Numbered from the stretch's first letter, positions 1 through 5,274 are shown. The stretch: DNA of 5,274 bases from Actinomycetes bacterium (GCA_021808425.1 JAKBBS010000233.1:1-5274); one strand, 5' to 3'. The notes: generated from the letters alone by a model not told the origin. A program made the numbers and translations.

Positions 1-550
1 GCGCAAGCATGTCGACGTACTCGGCCAGCTTGGCGTCCCGGGTTGCCTGGCGTTTGACGGCGTTTAGTCGGTAGACGATTGCGTAGCGGTTGGCTGCATC
101 CAGTTGGTCGAAGGTTGCAGCTGCGGCGGGATTGGCGCCGAGCGCGTGAGAAAGGTCATGCGGGATCGGCATGTCGGCTTGGCCGAGGTAGGCCGCCTGC
201 CATCGTCCTTGCGCCTTGGCCAAATCGACGGCCAAGATCCCAGCCGGCCGCATCCGACCGGCCTCGGTGAGACGGGTCACGTGGCCGACATTCCGAGCTG
301 ACCAGGGGCTGTTCGGCCGGCGCGGCGTGAAGCGCTGTAGATAGCTTTCGCCATCGCGTCGCGCGATCTGCCCGTCGATCCAACCGAAGCACAGGGCCTC
401 GTCAAGTGCTTGATCGTAGGTCAGGGACGTCGTCTGACCTCCCTTCTTGTGCAGCACCAGCCAGACCCCGGGTTGGTCGGCGTGGTGGGTGTCCAACCAG
501 GCGTGCCATGCCTCGGCGTCTTCGACTAGCAGCTCGGCCAGGTCGGTCAT
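1..550 (-). CDS. YdeI/OmpD-associated (OmdA) family protein, 3'-truncated by window edge
   Basis: Reading the minus strand from ATG at 550 gives an uninterrupted frame to the left edge: 183 codons plus one base, with the last few codons outside. The protein resembles YdeI/OmpD-associated proteins, usually about 190-200 residues. Seen: a start MTDLAELLVEDAEAW; the family hallmark CFGWIDG at residues 54-60; RFTPRRPNSPWS at 73-84 followed by N87 and a GRMRPAG stretch at 98-104; and a C-terminal OmdA-like segment with NRYAIVYRL. The family has been linked to bacteriocin protection and stress tolerance, but its biochemistry is unsettled, so no reaction is assigned. There is no signal peptide or membrane helix, so it is probably cytoplasmic. 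No clear ribosome binding site precedes the ATG. A TACTAT hexamer at 567-562 could give a near-leaderless transcript. A GTG at 628 in the same open frame would add 26 residues, but the ATG fits the family N-terminus better. Confidence 0.88.
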   Translation of the reverse strand, partial: MTDLAELLVEDAEAWHAWLDTHHADQPGVWLVLHKKGGQTTSLTYDQALDEALCFGWIDGQIARRDGESYLQRFTPRRPNSPWSARNVGHVTRLTEAGRMRPAGILAVDLAKAQGRWQAAYLGQADMPIPHDLSHALGANPAAAATFDQLDAANRYAIVYRLNAVKRQATRDAKLAEYVDMLA

Positions 551-640
551 AGCGCGACGATATAGTACGTCCGCGGGTCGAATCCGAGGCGGCTGCCGCC
601 GGGGATTACGAGCCGCGCCGCGCCGCACGAACGATGCAGC
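551..640 (-). other. 90-bp spacer between oxidoreductase and YdeI-family gene
   Basis: This gap separates the stop of the FAD oxidoreductase from the YdeI-family ATG. The two genes share a reading frame, and the 30 spacer codons contain no stop. The spacer holds a small GC hairpin (GGCGGCTGCCGCC, 588-600) without a following T-run, so it is not a convincing terminator. It also holds a weak -10-like TACTAT (567-562, minus strand) 11 bases before the ATG, with no good -35. Cotranscription with the upstream gene, a separate promoter, or both are possible. Confidence 0.4.
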
Positions 641-1876
641 TCAAACGAGTGCTCGCCCTCGAAGCCAGCGGACCCGTGAAGCGGACGAGTCGATGCCCTC
701 GGCGCTCGACAGGCCGCTGTGCACCGCGCTTTCCATAGAGTCGACGTCCCAAGTCCATGACCCAGCTAACCAGCAGTTTCGTGTGCCTTGCCAAGCCCGG
801 ACTGTCTCCTGCACACGAAAAAGGTCGATCGTCGGTGCGACATGCGAGAAAGAAGTTGTCGAAAGGATCCCATTTCGGGGTCCGCCTCCATTTGTGATCC
901 AGCTTCGCAACACCGTCGAAGCCCCGCAACGGCCGACGATCGTGGTCAGCTGGGACCTGCCCTCGCCTACGACCACCATTGCGGGTGAGTGCAGGGAGGG
1001 ATTCTCGGGCAGCATCGCCTCGTCGCAATGGATCGCAATGAGGGCCAGGGTGCGCTGAAGTCGACCAAGGTCTCGTAGCGTCGGGTCCCCGAGCAAAGAA
1101 TTAGCGTTCCAGGGGGGAACGGCCATTATGACTCGGTCGTACCTTTCTCCTACCTCCGCCTGCTCTACTACAAGTGAGCTCCCCGAAGCGACGACGGACC
1201 GCACTTCGGCGTGCAATCGGATGTCGATTGCGCCCAAGCCGGCGGTGATGGCCTCCACGAGTCGTCCTGTGCCGTCCGCGCACTCGACCGGCCAGCCTGG
1301 AACCCAACGCTTCGCCCCGGGCATCGGGCGTGACACGTACGCAAGCAGCGCCCGGGCCGAAAGTGGGCCGATCTCGGAAGGCCTCAAACCCCAAAAGGCG
1401 GCGACGATGGGATTTGCAACCTCGTGAATGAAAGGGTCGCCCACGCCGAGCGCATCGATGAAGCGGTCCCACGTGAGCGTCCAGTCGCCGCTGCGCTCAA
1501 GTTTCCAGGCTACCGCCAGCAACCTGAGCCATCCCGACGCATCCCCGCTCTCGGCCACTCCTGCCGGACGCCTCAATCGGGGGGTCGCCCAACGCACCGA
1601 TCGGCTCTCGTCGACAATGGTCAAACCCACCGGGTTTCGGCGCAGCGGGACCGCAAAATGTCTGAGAAGAGCGATGGTGTAGGGATATGCGCCCGGCAAT
1701 ATGAACGTGGCCCCCGGGGTCGCCGAAATCTCGGAGCCCGGTTGTCCTACAAGGACCGAGCGGGCGTTTCCGCCCAGGGAGTCTGCCGCCTCGTAGAGCA
1801 CTACCTGGTGTTCTACGCCTAGGAGCCACGCGGCGGTCAAGCCGGCTATGCCTCCTCCGATGACTGCTATTCGCAC
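641..1876 (-). CDS. FAD-dependent oxidoreductase, amine-oxidase fold
   Basis: This is a 411-residue flavoprotein of the amine oxidase/phytoene desaturase-like superfamily. The N-terminus is a Rossmann FAD-binding unit: the GGGIAG loop at residues 7-12, an acidic residue ending the second strand (E29, expected to contact the FAD ribose), and the GG-N-A-R motif at 35-39. The middle has the usual second FAD-contacting segment (DGTGRLVEAI, 201-210, then a strand ending YDRVIMAVPP, 246-255). The C-terminus carries the FAD-closing motif AGSWTWDVDSMESAVHSG at 371-388. Layout and length resemble predicted NAD/FAD-binding proteins of the COG2907 type, whose substrates are mostly unknown; some are neighbours of lipid-modifying or carotenoid-type genes, but no such neighbour is visible here. 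It is probably a soluble or peripheral cytoplasmic enzyme. The GTG start is chosen because the Rossmann strand begins at once and a -10 element ends six bases upstream. The substrate is unassigned. Confidence 0.88.
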   Translation of the reverse strand: MRIAVIGGGIAGLTAAWLLGVEHQVVLYEAADSLGGNARSVLVGQPGSEISATPGATFILPGAYPYTIALLRHFAVPLRRNPVGLTIVDESRSVRWATPRLRRPAGVAESGDASGWLRLLAVAWKLERSGDWTLTWDRFIDALGVGDPFIHEVANPIVAAFWGLRPSEIGPLSARALLAYVSRPMPGAKRWVPGWPVECADGTGRLVEAITAGLGAIDIRLHAEVRSVVASGSSLVVEQAEVGERYDRVIMAVPPWNANSLLGDPTLRDLGRLQRTLALIAIHCDEAMLPENPSLHSPAMVVVGEGRSQLTTIVGRCGASTVLRSWITNGGGPRNGILSTTSFSHVAPTIDLFRVQETVRAWQGTRNCWLAGSWTWDVDSMESAVHSGLSSAEGIDSSASRVRWLRGRALV

Positions 1877-1881
1877 GCAGC

Positions 1882-1890
1882 ATTATCCCA
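1882..1890 (-). promoter_or_regulatory. Candidate extended -10 promoter, leaderless start of the FAD oxidoreductase
   Basis: Read on the minus strand the site is TGGGATAAT: a TGn extension followed by GATAAT, five of six matches to the TATAAT consensus. Five bases separate it from the GTG start codon, so transcription starting at the usual distance would begin on or next to the GTG and give a leaderless mRNA, common in actinobacteria. There is no good -35 hexamer at 16-18 bp and no convincing ribosome binding site before the GTG, both consistent with this reading. It is inference from sequence. Confidence 0.5.
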
Positions 1891-1961
1891 GGTGAAGGGG
1901 CGCCGGTGATACCTGACGGATCGCCTGGACCTGTCGGTCGCAACAAGGGCCATTTTGGGCT

Positions 1962-1986
1962 ATATGTCAAGTCTATCTTGACATAT
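1962..1986. promoter_or_regulatory. Perfect 10-bp-arm palindrome, candidate operator
   Basis: The arms ATATGTCAAG (1962-1971) and CTTGACATAT (1977-1986) are perfect inverted complements around a 5-base centre TCTAT. The centre-to-arm geometry suits a dimeric regulator; TetR- and PadR-type repressors bind sites of this general shape, but no family can be named from the site alone. It lies about 86-110 bp upstream of the FAD oxidoreductase GTG. Each strand contains a TTGACA, but no -10 element of useful quality lies 16-18 bp beyond either one. There is no T-run after the stem, so it does not look like an intrinsic terminator. No regulator gene is adjacent. Confidence 0.5.
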
Positions 1987-2023
1987 GGGTAAAGGCGATA
2001 GCCGTCGACGCGCTAGACGTGTT

Positions 2024-2193
2024 CAATTTGGTCAGGATCTTCGAAGGCCGGACACAGCCTGACCATTTGAAGCGTTTTTTTGCACTTTTTGGTACACGAT
2101 CTCCGTTCCCAGAAAATCCTGTACCAGCCCTCGCTCAAAGAACGCACTTTTTGGTACAAAACTTTTCTAACTTCAAAATCCTGACCAAATTTG
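2024..2193. repeat. Array of three ~35-bp inverted repeats, period 61-62 bp
   Basis: Three units begin at 2030, 2091 and 2153 and end at 2064, 2125 and 2186 (35, 35 and 34 bp). Each starts with GGT and ends with ACC as an inverted pair. The six half-sites read inward as GGTCAGGAT, GGTCAGGCT, GGTACACGAT, GGTACAGGAT, GGTACAAAAC and GGTCAGGAT. Units 2 and 3 are preceded by an identical stretch, so GCACTTTTTGGTACA occurs directly at 2082-2096 and 2144-2158. Outermost, AATTTGGTCAGGAT (2025-2038) and ATCCTGACCAAATT (2178-2191) are perfect 14-bp inverted complements. The array is visibly AT-rich against its surroundings, which suggests a different origin. On the plus strand, unit 1 followed ten bases later by seven Ts (2075-2081) could act as a terminator. 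Possible identities are a small non-autonomous mobile element, a multi-site protein-binding region, or a dispersed repeat. No coding role is supported. Confidence 0.7.
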
Positions 2194-2260
2194 ACGGTTA
2201 CCGGCGTCTTGGGCCGCAACGAGCCGTCACCAGGCCAGGGCGTCGTCGGAGGCGAGCGGT

Positions 2261-2328
2261 AAGGAGGCCGAATGCGGCGGCTGAGCACTGGTTCGGAATG
2301 CGGAGCGAGTTTCAAAGGCGTTACATGA
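2261..2328 (+). other. Isolated Shine-Dalgarno with 18-codon ORF, doubtful
   Basis: AAGGAGG (2261-2267) stands four bases before an ATG (2272) that opens an 18-residue frame ending in TGA at 2326-2328. That TGA overlaps a second ATG (2325) as ATGA, but the second frame runs antisense into the membrane protein gene and looks like a shadow. The peptide has no recognisable feature. This is the only plus-strand start with a strong ribosome binding site in the window. It may be a gene remnant, a tiny peptide, or chance. Confidence 0.15.
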
Positions 2329-2352
2329 CAGGTTCATTTTCAGTCGGCGGGG

Positions 2353-3708
2353 TCACGGTAGGACGCTTCGAACCCAGCTGCGTCCTCCGTTCGAGGTTGT
2401 CCAGATCTCGTTCGAACCCCAAACCCACCGGCCGACCTCGGGGGTCTCGAAGCCGAGCCAGGAAGGGACGATTGTGTTGAGATGGAGCTCGTATGAGCGT
2501 TTGGCGGCGGTAGTCCAGTGGTGTCCGCTGTCGGTCGAGACGAGGAGTTCAGCGGTGTAGGGACCGCTACCCCCGGTGTCAGGGGTGGCTACAGCAACGG
2601 TGGTCGGGCCGGCTGCGGCGATCAGGCCGAAAGGTGCTCCTCCGGGGATGAGCTGGGGGGCGTCCCAGCGAGAGCCGTCGCTGTGGCTCACGATGGACAA
2701 GGTGGTGTTCGACCTGGCGCTCCAGCATAGCCCGTCGAGTGTGCCGCTATTGGTGGCGGCGAGCTGGGTGAGTACAGACAGGTGGGCGGCCGCGACACAC
2801 GGGTCGGCGAGCGTGCTCCAGCTGTTCCCGCCGTCGAGCGACCGGTAGATCGTTGCTGGCTGGGCGCCTTGGGCGAGGTTGCCGTAGAGGGCCAGGAAGA
2901 TGTCGTTGCCTGAAGAGAGGATCTGACTGCCGACATCCGACAGGTTGGTGGGCTTGACGAGCGTGTGCCAGGTGTCGGAGCCGACAGGCGCCGCTTGCAG
3001 AGTGGACTGGCACGGGCCGGGGCAGCCCACACCCGTGTAGGAAACCCGCAGCGCTCGGGTACCGTCGATAGCCATGGTCTGAACCATCAGACCGGCCTGG
3101 CGATGCCAGGTCAGGCCGCCGTCAATGGTGACGAAAAGCGCTGGGCCGTAAAGGTAGCCGATGGAAGGCGTGGCGAACGCGACGTCGCTCACGCATTTAG
3201 TGGTGGAGGTGAAGCAGAGTGTGGACGAGCTCTGGACGACTGCCGGCGGGTCAGGCAGGGAGGCCCAGTGGGCGCCCCCGTCACTCGTGTGCTCCAATCC
3301 AGGGCAGAGACCCTGAGCGCAAGGGTGCGAGGACAGCACCCAGCCGTCCTCGGCGTTGGTCCAGCTCAGATCAAGCGCTGAGCTGGCTGGCGTCGGGTTG
3401 ACTTGGCCGGTTTTCCCGGGCGGCAGCGACACCGACGAGGGTGGTGAGACCGACCCTGGTGAGACCGACTGTGGTGAGACCGAGGGTGGTGAGACCGAGG
3501 GTGGTGAGACCATTTGAACGCTAGTGGTGGTGTCTTCTTGGGTCGCCACGGTCAGGAATAGCGCAACGGCCGCGATCACGACAACGGCCGCTGGTGCGCC
3601 CCGACGTATCTTCCGGCGTCTCCAACGGCGCTTCAGTTCGCCGGTCGGGGTGACAGGTACGGGAGGGCGCTCGATCAGGCGCCGTCCTAGCTCTCTCAAC
3701 TCAGCCAC
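2353..3708 (-). CDS. Membrane-anchored Asp-box (BNR) repeat protein, candidate anti-sigma/sensor partner of the ECF sigma factor
   Basis: This 451-residue protein starts at GTG 3708, inside the sigma gene. A longer frame reaches 3789, but the GTG has a strong AGGAG seven bases upstream and makes a typical coupled overlap. Seen in order: a basic cytoplasmic tail (1-37, rich in Arg); one membrane helix (about 38-57); a low-complexity linker of five-residue Pro/Ser/Val repeats (about 68-95); then an exported domain with six Asp-box motifs, four canonical (T141-W148, T194-W201, S290-W297, S391-W398), one with Asn for Asp (T438-W445) and one degenerate (near 341-348). Such motifs mark beta-propellers as in sialidases and Ycf48-like proteins; no sialidase active site was recognised. 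Eight cysteines form four close pairs (130/135, 165/172, 229/233, 304/328), possible disulfides. The topology and coupling suggest it binds or controls the sigma factor through the short tail. That role is inferred, since the tail shows no clear zinc anti-sigma motif. Confidence 0.85.
   Translation of the reverse strand: MAELRELGRRLIERPPVPVTPTGELKRRWRRRKIRRGAPAAVVVIAAVALFLTVATQEDTTTSVQMVSPPSVSPPSVSPQSVSPGSVSPPSSVSLPPGKTGQVNPTPASSALDLSWTNAEDGWVLSSHPCAQGLCPGLEHTSDGGAHWASLPDPPAVVQSSSTLCFTSTTKCVSDVAFATPSIGYLYGPALFVTIDGGLTWHRQAGLMVQTMAIDGTRALRVSYTGVGCPGPCQSTLQAAPVGSDTWHTLVKPTNLSDVGSQILSSGNDIFLALYGNLAQGAQPATIYRSLDGGNSWSTLADPCVAAAHLSVLTQLAATNSGTLDGLCWSARSNTTLSIVSHSDGSRWDAPQLIPGGAPFGLIAAAGPTTVAVATPDTGGSGPYTAELLVSTDSGHHWTTAAKRSYELHLNTIVPSWLGFETPEVGRWVWGSNEIWTTSNGGRSWVRSVLP
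3441..3515. repeat. Five tandem 15-bp units encoding a Ser/Pro/Val linker
   Basis: Five head-to-tail units follow GTGGTGAGACCGAGG with small changes (3441-3455, 3456-3470, 3471-3485, 3486-3500, 3501-3515). Units 3 and 4 are identical, and the fifth diverges in its last four bases. Because 15 bp is five codons, gain or loss of units keeps the frame. On the minus strand they encode repeats of the type VSPPS, just outside the membrane helix of the Asp-box protein, probably a flexible stalk or wall-spanning spacer. Confidence 0.9.
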
Positions 3709-4207
3709 TGCTCGTCTCCTCTGACTCGTCCAGCAGGTTCCTCCCCAGGTGCTTTCTCGCATCCGAGAGGGTGGAAGCGACCGTCCCACGGCTCACGCCC
3801 ATGACCACGGCGATCTCGCTTTCCGGCATGTCGACGACGTAGCGCAGTACGACAGCTGTCCGCTGACGTAGGGGCAATCGGCCTACGGCGTCCCACATCT
3901 CGGCTGCGGGGGCGGGTAAGGAATCCGCCCGTCTATGCTTGGCCAAAAGCAGCCTCTCCATGCGGGCGCGTCGCATCCGCCGCTTGGCATGGTTGACAGC
4001 GACCCGGTACACCCAGCCGTCTGGACTATCCATGCCGGAGACCCGATCCCAGCGGACCATGGCCCGCATGCAGGCCTCATCGGCCGCGTCGGCGGCTATT
4101 TCCACGTTCCCGCAGAAGGAAACCAGAGCAGCTATCAGACGTGGATGTGCCCGCCGGTACCACGACTCGAAGGCTTCATTTGCTTCCACCACATATATCC
4201 AAGTCAC
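3701..4207 (-). CDS. ECF sigma-70 factor, SigE-family-like
   Basis: This 168-residue extracytoplasmic-function sigma factor is of normal length for the group and has only regions 2 and 4. Region 2 spans about residues 13-82: FESWYRRAHPRL (13-24), then the core-RNA-polymerase-binding helix around 37-56 (ADAADEACMRAM followed by VRWDRV), and the -10-recognition part with the conserved W65-V-R68-V-A-V-N72 pattern. A Pro/Ala linker follows at about 96-102. Region 4 spans about 104-156: LPLRQRTAVVLRY (111-123) and the helix-turn-helix SEIAVVMGVSRGTVASTL (130-147). The call is GTG 4207. A ribosome binding site is not evident there, and GTG codons 6 and 7 (4192, 4189) are possible alternatives. The gene overlaps the Asp-box membrane protein gene by 8 bp, as expected for a sigma factor and its regulator. 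The target promoter is unknown, and no obvious self-regulated promoter was identified upstream. Confidence 0.92.
   Translation of the reverse strand: MTWIYVVEANEAFESWYRRAHPRLIAALVSFCGNVEIAADAADEACMRAMVRWDRVSGMDSPDGWVYRVAVNHAKRRMRRARMERLLLAKHRRADSLPAPAAEMWDAVGRLPLRQRTAVVLRYVVDMPESEIAVVMGVSRGTVASTLSDARKHLGRNLLDESEETSSG
3716..3722 (-). promoter_or_regulatory. Ribosome binding site that sets the start of the Asp-box membrane protein
   Basis: On the minus strand this reads AGAGGAG, with seven bases before the GTG at 3708. It lies within the 3' end of the sigma factor gene, and the GTGGCTGA overlap of start and stop (3708-3701) implies coupled translation. It is the best minus-strand ribosome binding site seen in the window. 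Confidence 0.8.
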
Positions 4208-4242
4208 GAAAACGGACGAATGTTGGGGTCGCCTACCGACAT
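4204..4242 (-). other. 12-codon upstream ORF overlapping the sigma start, doubtful
   Basis: An ATG at 4242 opens a 12-residue frame (MSVGDPNIRPFS) whose TGA shares bases with the sigma factor GTG in a GTGA overlap. That arrangement would allow a leader peptide to feed ribosomes to the sigma start, which itself lacks a ribosome binding site. The ATG also lacks a clear ribosome binding site, so chance is at least as likely. Confidence 0.2.
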
Positions 4243-4312
4243 GGCGCGCGAGGAGCGAGTATGAATCCGGGGAGCGGCTCGATAGCTACGGCGGCGGGTC
4301 GGGGCTCACCGC

Positions 4313-5274
4313 TCACTCCTCCAGGCGTTCGGCGCGCAGCGCGGATCGGCGCACTTTGCCGGCGTCGTCTCGTAGCGGCTGGCTCGTGTATTCGATTGTT
4401 CTGGGGAGTTTGTAGGGGGCGAGGTGTCCGGCGAGGAAGGCGAGGATTTCTTCGGGGGTGACGGAGTCGGGGTCGGCTTGGATGATGGCATGGACGGAGT
4501 TGCCGAGGTCGTCGTGGGGGAGTCCGATGACGGCGCAGGACTGCACGGCGGGATGGTGTTGTAGTGCGGCTTCGACTTCGGCGGGGTAGACGTTGGTGCC
4601 ACCGGTGAGGACCATGTCTTGCATGCGGTCGGCGAGGTAGAGGTAGCCGTCTTGGTCGAGGCGGCCCATGTCGCCGAGGGATTCCCAGCCGCCGTGGCGG
4701 GTGCGGGCGTCGGCGCCGATGTAGCGGTAGGTGGGGCGGTCATTGTCGGAGCGCATCCACACTTCGCCTTGCGTTCCGGGAGGAAGTTGGTTGCCGTCGG
4801 GGTCGCAGATCATTACCGATCCTCGGGCGGGGCGGCCTACTGAGCCGCGGTGGGTGAGCCATTCGGTTCCGGTGATGACGGTCGCGGCTTGGGCTTCGGT
4901 TCCTGCGTAGAGTTCGAAGATCCGTTCGGGGCCGAGCCAGTCGATCCAGGTCTGTTTGAGCCATTCTGGGCATGGTTCGGCGAGGTGCCACACGACTTTG
5001 AGCGACGAAAGGTCGTAGGAGTCCCGGACGTCGTCGGGGAGGCGAGAGATGCGTTTCATCATGGTCGGTACCAAGTAGACGGTGTCTGCCTTGTGGGTGG
5101 CGATCGCGTCGAGGGTGGCTTCGGCGTCGAAGCGGGGGAGGAGCACCACGTGGGCGCCGGCGAGCCATGCGGTGCAGGACCATACGATGGGGCCGTTGTG
5201 AGATAGGGGGCCGGGCATGACGAGGCATCCGTCGGGGGTGGCGAACATCGGGGGGACGTCGTCGTCGTAGACGG
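4313..5274 (-). CDS. Acyl-CoA synthetase (AMP-forming, ANL superfamily), C-terminal part, 5'-truncated by window edge
   Basis: The frame is open from the right edge to TGA at 4313, giving 319 residues; the start and the N-terminal ATP-grasping TSGTTG-type motif lie outside. The enzyme would activate a carboxylic acid with ATP to an acyl-adenylate and then form the CoA thioester. Seen, numbering from the edge: a PLSHNGP segment (22-28); YAGTEA (122-127, equivalent to the YGxTE adenylate-binding motif); GEVWMR (169-174); GDMGRLDQDGYLYLADR (200-216) with the ribose-binding Asp; the hinge and CoA-side segment QDMVLTGGTNVYPAEVE (218-234); and GKVRR (305-309) with the expected catalytic Lys306. All motifs are intact, so it is probably active. 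The wording around the YAGTEA motif recalls actinobacterial fatty-acid or bile-acid/steroid side-chain ligases, but the substrate cannot be fixed. A gap of about 105 bp separates it from the sigma gene; cotranscription is possible but not shown. Confidence 0.93.
   Translation of the reverse strand, partial: VYDDDVPPMFATPDGCLVMPGPLSHNGPIVWSCTAWLAGAHVVLLPRFDAEATLDAIATHKADTVYLVPTMMKRISRLPDDVRDSYDLSSLKVVWHLAEPCPEWLKQTWIDWLGPERIFELYAGTEAQAATVITGTEWLTHRGSVGRPARGSVMICDPDGNQLPPGTQGEVWMRSDNDRPTYRYIGADARTRHGGWESLGDMGRLDQDGYLYLADRMQDMVLTGGTNVYPAEVEAALQHHPAVQSCAVIGLPHDDLGNSVHAIIQADPDSVTPEEILAFLAGHLAPYKLPRTIEYTSQPLRDDAGKVRRSALRAERLEE

Larger units (their letters stand above)
1877..2352. other. 476-bp gene-free interval with repeats
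   Basis: This interval lies between the end of the membrane protein gene and the start of the FAD oxidoreductase. From left to right it contains the -10-like element beside the oxidoreductase start, a perfect palindrome (1962-1986), an AT-rich array of three inverted repeats (about 2024-2193), and GC-rich sequence to 2352 with a lone strong Shine-Dalgarno/ATG pair on the plus strand (2261-2274). Open frames cross it on both strands (plus strand from 2019; minus strand 2315-2013 from a TTG), but none has a recognisable domain, and their sequence follows the repeats, so I do not call them genes. No clear terminator for the membrane protein gene was seen on the minus strand. Confidence 0.7.

Noticed and set aside
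571..590. GGGTCGAATCC, resembling a tRNA T-loop
   Set aside because: The flanking bases do not form the five-pair T-stem, and no anticodon or acceptor stem could be built around it.
447..1058. 203-codon plus-strand frame
   Set aside because: It is antisense to the YdeI-family gene and the oxidoreductase, both supported by family motifs; its composition is low-quality and without a domain.
1962..1986. Intrinsic terminator
   Set aside because: The stem is AT-rich and has no T-run on either side.
2024..2193. CRISPR array
   Set aside because: The units are imperfect and internally inverted, only three are present, there is no identical repeat with distinct spacers, and no cas gene is nearby.
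2013..2315. 100-codon minus-strand frame across the repeat array
   Set aside because: It opens on a TTG without a good ribosome binding site, its sequence is dictated by the inverted repeats, and it shows no recognisable domain.
2019..2480. 153-codon plus-strand frame across the repeat array and into the membrane protein gene
   Set aside because: Its 3' part is antisense to well-supported coding sequence and Arg/Ser-rich as expected for a shadow frame; the start lacks a ribosome binding site.
3709..3789. 27-residue N-terminal extension of the Asp-box membrane protein
   Set aside because: It would overlap the sigma gene by almost 90 bp, while the GTG at 3708 has an ideal ribosome binding site and a conventional short overlap.
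4306..4743. 145-codon Thr/Pro/Ser-rich minus-strand frame
   Set aside because: It is an alternate frame of the acyl-CoA synthetase, whose motifs are intact in the true frame.

Overview
The window looks like chromosome from a high-GC actinobacterium. Evidence for this is the GC-rich coding DNA, frequent GTG starts, an ECF sigma factor resembling the actinobacterial 'SigE-family' type, and a candidate leaderless promoter. The genus cannot be fixed from the sequence; an acidimicrobial, frankial or mycobacterial relative would all fit. All five supported protein genes lie on the minus strand, so transcription runs from right to left.

From the right edge: (1) 4313->5274 is the C-terminal ~319 residues of an acyl-CoA synthetase (ANL superfamily), with its start outside the window. 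(2) After ~105 bp comes a 168-residue ECF sigma factor (3701-4207). (3) Overlapping its stop by 8 bp is a 451-residue single-pass membrane protein (2353-3708). It has a short basic cytoplasmic tail, one membrane helix, a Ser/Pro-Val repeat linker and an exported domain with six Asp-box (BNR) motifs and four close cysteine pairs. The overlap and a strong ribosome binding site point to translational coupling, and the pair looks like a sigma factor with a membrane regulator/sensor. (4) A 476-bp gene-free interval (1877-2352) follows. It holds an unexplained AT-rich array of three ~35-bp inverted repeats at 61-62 bp spacing, a perfect 10-bp-arm palindrome, and a candidate extended -10 promoter. 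(5) That promoter sits directly before a 411-residue FAD-dependent amine-oxidase-fold oxidoreductase (641-1876). (6) Ninety bases further on is a YdeI/OmpD-associated (OmdA) family gene, cut by the left edge (<1-550).

No rRNA, tRNA, CRISPR array, transposase or phage gene was recognised. The most unusual elements are the inverted-repeat array at 2024-2193 and the sigma/Asp-box membrane protein pair. No complete new system can be claimed from this window alone.
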